From assembly GCF_002127325.2 (NCBI RefSeq), contig NC_035435.2, forward strand, positions 128,565,893 to 128,629,892: a stretch of DNA of 64,000 nucleotides, read 5' to 3'. A program made the position numbers and the translations under genes. The notes beneath the pieces were generated by a model that saw nothing but the letters and a program-made list of their open reading frames with translations, did no database searches and was not told the origin of the DNA. This stretch comes from Helianthus annuus. Lineage: Eukaryota; Streptophyta; Magnoliopsida; Asterales; Asteraceae. Of the stretch, positions 1-9,961 are shown one piece after another (positions within the stretch are counted from its first letter, which is position 1; each line of letters begins with the position of its first letter).

Positions 1-723
1 CGTGTCACTCGACGGATCTGTGACTATGGTCACATCACATATTCGATACCCGTGCCCAATTGTGAAGGTTATAAAGTACTGTATACATACCCCATAATAC
101 TGGCAACAATTGTAGAATTAGAAAGACTTAATCACTGTAATTGTAATTTGAAAATACTTGAGGTTTTGGTAAAACATTTTGAGTCACAAAAATGTACTCT
201 CAAATAGTGAGAAAAAGTGAATGTACTTACATTGTTGATTTAGGTAAAACTAGAGCCTCCTGGTGTATCTCCGGCGTGTTAGTAAAATAACCCAAATCAC
301 ATTAACCGTACAACTCGAGACAGAACTCCAATGACTGAGTCGGGCAGAGCCTTGACATGCATTACGGAGTCCTAGATCAATCGGGTGTAACACGAGACAG
401 AATTCCAACGACTGAGTCAGGCAGAGCCTTGACATGCGTTACAGAATCTTAAATCGATCGCGTAGGGTAATAGCAGGGTTATAATACTTACAACGAGGTA
501 GAGCTTTGCATTATAGTGGGTATTATGCCCGGGTATAATAATAGCCTATAGAAAGTTTGAGGGAGAAATCGATTTTGAACGAATTGTCAAATGAGCCGTT
601 CACCTCTATTTATAGGGCTGATCTATGGTGGCTCGCGGCCCGGAGAGAGAAGGCTAAGGCCTTCGCGGCTTGCGACAACCCATGTGTCGCTTATAGCTTC
701 GCCGAGTCATGGGCTAGCCTTGA
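1..723 (-). mobile_element. Element H, LTR part left of the element A insertion
   Basis: Non-coding, LTR-like DNA on the minus strand that continues at 29806 once element A and its CTTGA duplication are removed. A minus-strand TATA box (TATAAATAG) lies at 606-614. A CG-rich stretch on its 3' side includes the TATA-distal part of the other half. The far end of H lies left of the window, so its length and coding content cannot be judged. I see no convincing ORF here. Confidence 0.6.
316..467. repeat. Two-copy tandem repeat, period 77 bp
   Basis: The block beginning CGAGACAGAACTCCAATGAC at 316 recurs with a few changes at 393. The units share the core GACTGAGTC(G/A)GGCAGAGCCTTGACATGC. The repeat lies upstream of the minus-strand TATA box of LTR H, in the transcribed direction, so it is part of the LTR and not a host minisatellite. 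Confidence 0.75.
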
Positions 724-3155
724 TGTCATACCCTCAAAATCCACAAGCGGAGTAATACCGCGAGGCATGTGACTGACCAGGATCATACCACCAATCATAC
801 TGAACATTTATGTAAAGTAAAGTAAAACCATCGCAAACCAAGCGTTTAATGTTCACCAAACCAAAATCCAAAACCAAGTTCAAAAGTCAACGGAAGCATA
901 AAATATTAAAACCCATAAAATAGTTTATAAATCATAAAGTTTATTAGTAGGAATCCAACTGTGGATTCCTAGCCACAACGCCCAATCCGCGTGCAAGCTC
1001 CATCCTTGTACCTAACGACCTGCAAAGCATGCAGTAGTGTGTCAACAAAAGGTTGGCGAGTTCACAGTTAGTTGTTCGTTTAAATGTTGTTTCAAAAACC
1101 CAAAATTTGTTAAGTTCCTTGTTCTTTAAAAAAAATGCCATGGGGAGCTACCCCACTGTTTTAAACCACTAGACCCGTTACCATATCGACTACTGACTGT
1201 AGTTATGTTTAGTGCCCTGAGTCAATGTCTATCATCATTGACGAAGTGCCCAAGTATGTTAGTCCACGCCCGTCCTCTGCGGCACGGTGTGAGGCTTGTC
1301 AAACCTAATAGCGCTATTTAACTAATAACCCGTTCGCCATTATGAGGGACTTAAGATAGAGTTGTTGTCTAGTAAGCTTAAGACAAGTATTATAATGGTT
1401 GTCACCCTTCCCAAGGAGGGTGGAGGTACGTATTCTACCCAAGGAGAATACGCAGGTTGTATCCCACCTAAGGGGGATAGTTGTTGTTTAACCCATTCCC
1501 AAACCACCAGGAATCCCATGCTTTGCGAAAAGTGTGAACTCACCTTTGATTGCTCGGTTGGTCTCTTAAAAATGGTTAACAGACAAGGTAGGTCAATCAC
1601 GTCCTAATACGATTACCATTTAGTTCATTAGTGTGTTCAAGTAAGGCACAAAGCTCCTACACACAACTAACACATAACATGCACTCACTTTGACAGTTTA
1701 CACACATATACATATTCCACATATAACTACTCATGAACAAGTACACAATACCTCACATAACACTTTCGTGGACATTAAACAAGTTGGATCATTATCAGAT
1801 AGCATAACCGACATCTAGACACGCAAATCACAACTTATCATGTTTCAGCTCTAACATTCAGAACTGGGCTGTTTTCGGGTATTTTTATAAAGTAGTTATC
1901 TAGTTCCAAAAATTCTAAATAATATACAGAATGTTCTAAACATCCACGTCACCATGTGTAAAAATCTCGGGACTCAATTCATCACCGACTATTTACTAAA
2001 AATCATTTACTGGGCTGCAGTCAGATTTGTCACTTTCTGACTACAGTCCACAGAAAAATTCATTTAAAATTCATCGTCAGCCCGATTGGTGAAATTCTAG
2101 TTAGAGATTTATTATGACACCCGTGCCCATCTACTATATGAATTTCATGACCGAACTCTATCTTGATTACAAGTTATGACGAAAAACATAACACACATTT
2201 TCTGCTGAAAAAACGCAGCTTTTGCTGCTGTACAAAACAGGCCTTTAAAAATAGCAAACCACCTCAGAAAAATGTGATTCCAGCGCCATTTGAAGCGTTT
2301 TTTGAAGGCGTGTGATTTAGGCTTTAGAAAATCAATTTTTCGACTTATAACGGTTCGTTTCAACTGAAGTTGGCTGTTTTCGTCAATCAGCATTCTGTTT
2401 TTCATTTAAACGACACCAAAACGCATGTAAATGATCACGACACTTCCTAATAACAACTAACAGCAGATTAACCATCAATTATCAAGTAAACATATCAATA
2501 AATTCATAACCCTAGATATAAAACATCACGATTCTCGCAAAAAACGCAGCCAATGATCATTTACGCATACGTATCATCAATTAATTCAAACAATCGCATA
2601 ATCACCCGAAACTAATCGTGCAACAACAAAACCCTAGCATAACAACTCAAGATCACAGCCATGTCTACACAAGTTCACACCATGAATCGCAATCCAAATC
2701 AAGAGCACTAACTTTCGAGCGAAGAGAAAGGCGAATCGTAGAAACCAATGCGAACAAGAAGCTGATTTGCGCAGGGGGGGGGGGGTCTCCTGGCCGTCGC
2801 ACTCTAAGGGGGTATTAGGTTTTCTGTTTTGTTTTTCTTGTTCTCAAGTCTTGTACGTACAATTAAAACATGGAGATGTTTGGGCTTAATGGGCTGCAAA
2901 GGACAAAAGGGTGTGGTTTGGGCTTATGTTTCACACAAGGGGATTGGGGTAGGGGTTGGGCTTGTTGGTGGCGCAAAAGGAGAGGTGGTGGGTTTGGGTT
3001 GGGTTTATAAAGTAGCGGTTTCATGTAATTCACATTACACATTACCAAGCACACAAAAATCGTTCAATAAAATCAACCACCATATTCAATTCATTTAACA
3101 TACAAGTAATTACACAGTAAAACGAAACGTTCAGGGATTTATACGAGTTGTCACA
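724..3155 (-). repeat. Element A 3' LTR
   Basis: Starts TGTCATACCC and ends GTTGTCACA on the plus strand, about 2.43 kb. It aligns along its whole length with 27340-29805. Three consecutive hairpins lie at 1403-1479, and a G12 run at 2774-2785 is shorter and interrupted in the other copy. Short ORFs inside it (for example 2829-3098) are not conserved between the copies and are not genes. Confidence 0.93.
1403..1479. other. Three tandem stem-loops sharing an 8-nt loop
   Basis: Hairpin 1 (1403-1422) has stem CACCCT/AGGGTG, hairpin 2 (1429-1452) has stem CGTATTCT/AGAATACG, and hairpin 3 (1460-1479) has stem TATCCC/GGGATA. The loops are TCCCAAGG, ACCCAAGG and ACCTAAGG. In the other LTR copy hairpin 2 is kept (near 28072-28095), hairpin 1 has one mismatch and hairpin 3 has lost its left arm. 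Confidence 0.7.
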
Positions 3156-3213
3156 TCATCCCCAAGTTGAAAGAAATTTCATCCCGAAATTTAGCACATA
3201 GTCACTGAGGAAG

Positions 3214-4058
3214 CTAATTGTGTTGTGCGTTTTCCTGGGGTATCACATCCCCCCCCCCCCCCCCCCCGCTGGTTTGGAATTTCGTCCCGAAATTCTGAAG
3301 TAGCTTCAGTACTGGACTCACCTTTCTTAAACAACTAGGGTACTTGCGTTTCATCTGGTCCTCCCATTCCCAAGTGAACTCTAGGCCACGACGGGAGTTC
3401 AAATAAACTCGCACAATACGTATCTTAGTTCGCTTAAGAGTCTTGATTTCCCGATCCGTAATTTCCACCGGTTCCTTGACGAAGCGCAACTGGTCGTCGA
3501 TAGTGAGTTCCTTGAAAGGAACAATGAGGGTCTCATCTGATAAACACTTCTTCAGATTCGACACGTGGAAGATGTTGTGAACACCACTGAGTTCTTCGGG
3601 CAAGTTCAGTCTGTAAGCCACCTTGCCGATTTTCTCAGTGATTTCAAAAGGTCCGACATATCACGGATTAAGCTTGCCCCGATTGCCAAAATGAACCGCG
3701 CCTTTCCATGGTAAGACTTTGAGTAGCACTCGATCCCCAACCTGGAACTCGAGAGGTTTCCTACGCTTATCAGCGTAGCTTTTCTGACGGTCACGAGCTG
3801 CCGCCATTCGTTGTCTGATTTGGGCAATCTTTTCCATTGTGTCGATAATGAGTTCTGGGCCAGTGGTTTGGTTGTCGCCAACTTCTGCCCAACATAGAGG
3901 TGATTGGCATTTCCGCCCGTACAAGGCCTCGAACGGAGCAGCCTTGATGCTGGTGTGGTAACTATTATTGTACAAAAACTCCACCAAAGGCAGGTGTCGT
4001 TCCCCGCTGTTACTAAAGTCGATAACATATGCTCGAAGCATGTTTCAAGAGTCTGGAT
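3214..4058 (-). pseudogene. Element A integrase C-terminal half with chromodomain-like end
   Basis: Minus-strand remnant of Ty3/gypsy pol. The part near 3661-4041 carries the end of the integrase core ([29 protein letters not shown]). The part at 3268-3621 carries the C-terminal module (LPEELSGVHNIFHVSNLKKC) and a chromodomain-like tail (RRGLEFTWEWEDQMKRKYP) typical of Tekay chromoviruses. Two frames are used, so at least one frameshift lies near 3610-3660. A C19 run (3249-3267) at the end extends the frame as polyglycine. The upstream half resumes at 13660 beyond element B. Integrase would insert the cDNA; this copy is dead. Confidence 0.85.
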
Positions 4059-5616
4059 TGTAACACCCCTAAAATATAAACCTTTTATTTTAAATTCGAT
4101 TACGTTAATAAACGAAATGAACTAACTAGGAATAGAAATAACCTAGTTAGATAGAAGTCTTGTGATAATACATTAGTGTGTTAGAAACACCTAAAATACG
4201 AACCAGACAATAGTTGGGGGACCAAAGTTGTTAAGTTTGAAACTTAAATTACTAAAACAAAATAAAAACACCAAACACACACTTTGAGTGTGTGTCTGGT
4301 TCGAACAAAACACAAGGGGCGACCAAAGAACCTCCATCAAACCCTAGTTCATGCTAATTGTCCAAATTGAAGGCCAAATTCAGTTCCAAATCAAAATCCG
4401 AGCATAGAATAGTGATCTCCTCTGTAAAGGGGTCATAAGGTATGTAAAATTTCATAGAAAAGTTCCATCTAAATTTCTGGGTGAACATAAGAAATTCGAA
4501 ATTGATGTTGCATGATTGTTGTATGGATGAATTTGAAATGAAATAGTGCCTAGGAATAAACCCTAGTCATTAGATTGTTGAAATTATGCTCAATACTTGT
4601 GAATGCCATAATCACCAATGTAGGTGATTAGTGGGTTTTGTAAAAGCATGTTAAACACTAGGATTATAGATATCATTCTAGTGTATTTTGAACTCTAGAA
4701 AGTAAATTCAGATTTGTTGATGTGAAAATAGGCATGAATTTGTCTAATTGATGTTTAATCTTGGTTAAATGACAAGTTATGAACTTAATTGTAGATTGTG
4801 TGAAATAATGCCCTTTAGGTGTTTGTAGAAACGCCTAAAAGAAAGTTAAATGATGGAAATTTGAACTAAAACACATATTAGAATACTATGGCAAGTTATG
4901 CGTTATGTGACATGAAGGAGTTCTAATCGAATCATGGTTGAACTCTATAGGAAAGGAAACCGGAACGTCGAGCGGACAAGCCGGTGGTGACGCGCGTTTG
5001 AAGGGAGCGCTTTGAAGGTATGTAACTTGTTTCATTACATTACGTTAATTTGATATTGTAGTCATTCAAAGTTGTGTTTTAGAATAAGGATTTGTACTAG
5101 TTGAAGTGACGATGATCACTACTTAATTGAACGAGTCAAGACTAGATTAGAAAATGTTTGGTTATTGTCGATATGGTGGATTCCATAATTCAGGTAAATG
5201 GGTCAAATAATTGTGTGTTGAATCGATACTATGAAAATGTTGAAAGATCCCTTGGCGATTGTAGATCATAAGAGCGTAAACCATGGAATTGGTAATGATA
5301 CGCCAATGATCGTAAGCCTCGGATGGTGGGTAAATACGCCTTGTGGTCGTAAAAATATTGGTGGTAGTTTTAGTGCAAAACTAAGCAGGTCAAACGAATA
5401 CAATAGGGATTTATAGACTTTGGTAATTTAAGCAGGTCAAACGAACACAAATTTCGATATGATAATCATGATAGAGGCGTTGGTAATTTAATTACGGACG
5501 CGTAGGAAAAAGAATCACCTAAAACGGACACTTAGATAGAAAGTTAAAAGTTTGAAGTTTGAATTGTGAAAAACAGAGCTGGGTAGATAATGCAGATCTC
5601 AAACCTGCACCTGCTG
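4059..5616 (+). repeat. Element B 5' LTR, lacking its 3' end
   Basis: Matches 6041-6789 followed by 12401-13195 closely. Similarity stops after CCTGCACCTGCTG at 5616, so about 464 bp of LTR 3' end are missing. A small rearrangement near 5418-5450 duplicates AGCAGGTCAAACGAA relative to the other copy. The open reading stretch at 5231-5416 recurs at 12821-13006 simply because both are LTR. Confidence 0.9.
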
Positions 5617-6045
5617 GAAATTATCCGGTTCAGGAAAAGATGGAAAGTAAGTCTGAGTTTTATTGGACCATTTAAAATCATAGAACGGGTTGGCAAGGTA
5701 GTATATCGCCTTGAATTACCGAAAGAATTAAGCGGAATCCATGGCACTTTTCACGTGTCACAACTTCGAAAGTGTCTAGCTGAGGAAACGACTCATATCC
5801 ACTACGATGACATCGAGGTGGACAATAGCCTTAATTATGCGGTAAAGCCAATTGAGATTCTAGATCTGAAGAGTAAAGGGTTGCAAAATAAGAAAATTGA
5901 TCAAGTGAAGATCAAGTGGGAGCATAGAAAGGGTTTGGATACTACATGGGAATCCGAAGAGGAGATGCGACGTCTCTACCCAACATTATTTGGTACGTAT
6001 TCTGGTTTCGAGGACGAAACCCTTTTAAGGAGGGTGGAATTGTAA
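5617..6045 (+). pseudogene. Element B integrase C-terminus and chromodomain-like tail
   Basis: Open frame joined to the truncated LTR. It shows the integrase C-terminal module (GPFKIIERVGKVVYRLELP, GIHGTFHVSQLRKCL) and a chromodomain-like end (RKGLDTTWESEEEMRRLYP). It corresponds to roughly the last 140 residues of a Ty3/gypsy polyprotein. The stop codon TAA (6043-6045) overlaps the first bases of the 3' LTR, and a purine-rich tract AAGGAGGGTGGAAT directly precedes the LTR. The upstream part was removed by a deletion with an endpoint inside the 5' LTR, so the fragment has no proper start and is not expected to make a working enzyme. Confidence 0.88.
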
Positions 6046-7677
6046 CACCCCTAAAATATAAACCTTTTATTTTAAATTTGATGACGTTAATAAATGAAAT
6101 TAACTAACTAGGAATAAAAATAACCTAGTTAGATAGAAGTCTTGTGATAATACATTAGTGTGTTAGAAACACCTAAAATAAGAACCAGACAATAGTTGGG
6201 GGTCCAAAATTGTTAAGTTTGAAACTTAAATTATTAAAAAAAAAAAACACCAAACACACACTTTGAGTGTGTGTCTGGTTCGAACAAAACACAGGGGGCG
6301 ACCAAAGAACCTCCATCAAACCCTAGTTCATGCTAATTGTCCAAATTGAAGGCCGAATTCAGTTCCAAATCAAAATCCGAGCATAGAATAGTGATCTCCT
6401 CTGTAAAGGGGTCATAAGGTATGTAAAATTTCATAGAAAAGTTCCATCTAAATTTCTGGATGAACATAAGAAATTCGAAACTGATGTTGCATGATTGTTG
6501 TATGGATGAATTTGAAATGAAATAGTGCCTAGGAATAAACCCTAGTCATTAGATTGTTGAAATTATGCTCAATACTTGTGAATTCCATAATCACTAATGT
6601 AGGTGATTAGTGGGTTTTGTAAAAGCATGTTAAACACTAGGATTATAGATATCATTCTAGTGTATTTTGAACTCTAGAAAGTAAATTCAGATTTGTTGAT
6701 GTGAAAATAGGCATGAATTTGTCTAATTGATGTTTAATCTTGGTTAAATGACAAGTTATGAACTTGATTGTAGATTGTGTGAAATAATGTGTGACACTTG
6801 TGCTCTATAAACAATGTACGATGTAAAACAATATCTATTATCAATGAATCGATGTATTTTGGTGCTAATATTTGTGTATTTGTGTTTGACGATTTTACGT
6901 TTTGATTCTAGTTCGATTTCATGCTTTAAATCGCTTTCTGGAAAGTTATACGCAAACTGATGCGTAAACGTAATCAGTTTAATGCGACAAACACTCCGGA
7001 ACAGTAATATTGGCTTAAAATACCTTAAATAACCTTTACATAACTTAGAAATAAGTTTTGGAGGGTTTGGTGTGTCGAAAACAAGTTTATTCGATCGCAG
7101 GGACTATTTGCGACAAACTGCGAAAGTGTGCCGATTCGTATAGTAACGAACATTCCTGAACATGATCATAAGTTAAACATACCATAAATATCCTTTACAT
7201 AGCTTAGAAATAGGCTTTGAGGGGTTCGGTATGCGAAAATATGCTTATTTGATCAATAGGGACTATAATCGTGAAAAAGTGCATAAGTTTGCATTTACGC
7301 GCATAACTTATGTTCTGAACATATCCGGACATCCAAAAATTTTTTGTAATCATTAAAATATTTTATTTTAGTGATTGGAATGCAAAAATACCATTCGTCG
7401 TATAATTTGGATCGTTTTCGCGTCCGTTCGAGTTTTCATCGTAATTAACCGAATAACGTGACCGTACGATCAAATGAACCGACATCCGAGATGTTTTCAG
7501 GCATATTTCATGTTCCCTATGCTTTAACTTCATTGTAGAGCCTTGAAATGGGGTTAACGGGGCTTAAAAACATCAAAATCTTAGTTTTATGCATGCAGGG
7601 GCCAAATCTACCAATTTCTGAAACATACCTCGCGGGGCGCGTAAGCCTTAGTAGGCTTCTACGAGGGGCACGGCAGA

Positions 7678-9961
7678 TGTAACACCCCCAAAATACCACC
7701 AGCGGAAACTCCCAGCGAGGCGTGTTACGCATCAGAGTCTGAGCCACCAATCACATTGAACCAACGATAAATATTTAAATAAAACATGTCGTTAATTACC
7801 AATAGAAAATGTCAAACATAATATTAATTCCCAAGAGTTGTATAGCGGAAGCATGTAGTAAATAGTTTAACAACTGTTTCATAATAATACTCATAACCAA
7901 TGTATCAAATATAAATTAACCCAAGAGCCTCGATCCATGACCACTCTAGCACTCCAGATAGCAAGTCCATGTCACGAATTCTAACGACCTGCAAGCATGC
8001 AGACAAGTGTGTCAGACGACGCTGGTGAGTTCAAAGTTTTGTTTACGTGTGATGTTACCAATTGTCTGTTAAGCCGATTCAACGTTATGATACGATGTTG
8101 CTTATAACATGCTAGATACCCTAGGGAGTGTGCCCATATGTATCCGGGGAGTGTGCCCCTTAATAACCTGGAAGTGTCCAGACCCCAATGCCCCTAACCA
8201 AGCATTGGTAATGATGCCCAGATAATTAGTTCACGCCCGTCCTTACAGCCCGGTGTGAGGTGTCAAACCTAATAGCGCTATCAACTAATTACCCCATTGC
8301 CCTACAGGCAATCCAATAATGATTGATTCCATGTTCAATAACCAAAACCCAATTTAACTGTTTACCCCAGATTCCCTTCCAAATGTTTACTAGTTGTCCC
8401 AAACCACCGGGACGCATGCTTGAGAAATGCAGTGAACTCACCTTGGTTTGCTCGGTAAGATACACAAAAGGTTCTTGAATTAAGGGTGGTCAACCACGTC
8501 CTAACAGGGTTACCGTACAAGTCAGGTTTGGTTCAAGTAAAGCACGTATGGTTACACAGAGTTAACACGTTACAAACACGTATAGATCATGGCAACACCT
8601 AACAGTCAAACAACACATTCAACTTGTGCGATTAAAATAAGTCCAAAAGTAATCGGCCCAACATGTTGTGCGGTCCACAACATGTTGTGCGATCCAGTAA
8701 CATATCGGCCCAGTAAATAAGCCCAATATAAAGCTCTCGGCCCAAATAACAATTAGTGGTCTTGTGCGGTCCGGCTGATCTTGTACGATCCGATTAAACT
8801 TGTGTGATTCATTTGGGTTGTGCGATTCATCATCTTCCCGGCCCAAAGATTAAAAGCCCAAAACAATAAACAGGTAACAAGCCTGTGCGATTCAAGGCAT
8901 CTTGTGCGACAGAAGACATCTTGTGCGACTGACCAAGATGTCTTGTGCGACTAGACTTCTTGTACGACTAAGAAGTCTTGTGCGATTGAATTTGTGTGTA
9001 CATTCTTGTGCGATCGACCAACTTGTGCGATTGGCTTTAAATTCCGAATTCTATGCAATCGGTTACAACAATTTAGTGGTTTCCAAATTTACAACACACA
9101 ATCAACACAACTAACAGTTTCCATCTAGACCCTAAATCGATCAAACAAGTATATTCCAATCAATTTCCCTAATCAAACCATTCATGAACAGCTTAAACAT
9201 TCAAACTATCCGATTTATATGAACGTGTAGCCGTTTGACATTTATACAAATCCGATTGCCTAGAACATCACCCTATGGTTAACAATCCGAAACATATAAC
9301 GTAACAGCCAATTCAACAAGCATCATCAAATACAATCCGATGACAATACATGACAGCCAATAATCATTAGTATACATATTCGATTCACAAGAACATCATT
9401 CATATACACTATATCATGGCAACATAATATCATTTAATCACAACATCTTAGAATACTAACCGGTTACGAGAGTGATCCGAAACACAAGGATCCTTGATCG
9501 AAAACGAAAGGGGAATGCTTGCCGTCGACTTCAAGAGAGAAGGAAAGAAAGCTAGGGTTTGTGACTTGTGTGAGTTTTGGTGAAATGTGAGATGGTTACA
9601 ACACCTCATGTGTTATGCGCATGAGGTGAGTGGGCCGGACCCCTCATTGGGCCGCCCTTGGTCCGTGAACAAAAGTAAGACCCGAATGGGCTTGTGCGGC
9701 CGTGTGTGTTGTGCGGTTCGGTTCAGTTGTGCGTTTGGGCCATAATATACATACATACGTTTCATTACACAAAGCACAAAATCATAACATTCAATCATCA
9801 TAATAGTTCACATAAGCACGTATCGTTATACAAAGTAGGTTCGAATTACGAGTTGTCACAGTATCCCCAACTAAAAAGAAATTTCGTCCCGAAATTTGGT
9901 ACGCGCTCACTGAGGAAGCTAGGTAAGTTATATCATTCACTGGTTTTCCTGGAGTGTCACA
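7678..9961 (-). mobile_element. Element D: LTR-derived insertion in C
   Basis: Starts TGTAACACCCC at 7678 and ends GGAGTGTCACA at 9961. The flanks are GCAGA (7673-7677) and ACAGA (9962-9966), four of five bases alike. Its core (CACGCCCGTCC, CGGTGTGAGG, TCAAACCTAATAGCGCTAT near 8232-8282) matches the LTR of element A at 1264-1318, so the families are related. An LTR-like end GTTGTCACA also occurs at 9859, followed by about 100 bp resembling the A sequence just inside its LTR, so the true LTR border may be 9859. No coding region is visible. Confidence 0.65.
8626..9049. repeat. Interspersed TTGTGCGA motif array in D
   Basis: About fifteen copies of (C/G)TTGTGCGA(T/C) or one-base variants lie within some 420 bp at irregular 15-40 bp spacing. 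Examples are ATGTTGTGCGATCC near 8683 and CTTGTGCGAC near 8909-8945. Three more occur near 9689-9735. The ORF at 8902-9114 is only a by-product of the repeat. Confidence 0.75.

Noticed and set aside
557..772. 71-codon plus-strand ORF starting MREKSILNELSN
   Set aside because: Crosses the insertion point of element A (723/724) and lies in the LTR of H, so it is fortuitous.
2829..3098. Plus-strand ORF of 89 codons (and counterparts at 29480-29748)
   Set aside because: Lies inside the LTRs of A, in G/T-rich DNA, and is frameshifted between the two LTR copies.
5231..5416. 61-codon ORF recurring at 12821-13006
   Set aside because: The similarity comes from the two LTRs of element B, not from a conserved gene.
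8902..9114. Small plus-strand ORF rich in C and R
   Set aside because: Produced by the TTGTGCGA repeat read in frame; no support as a protein.
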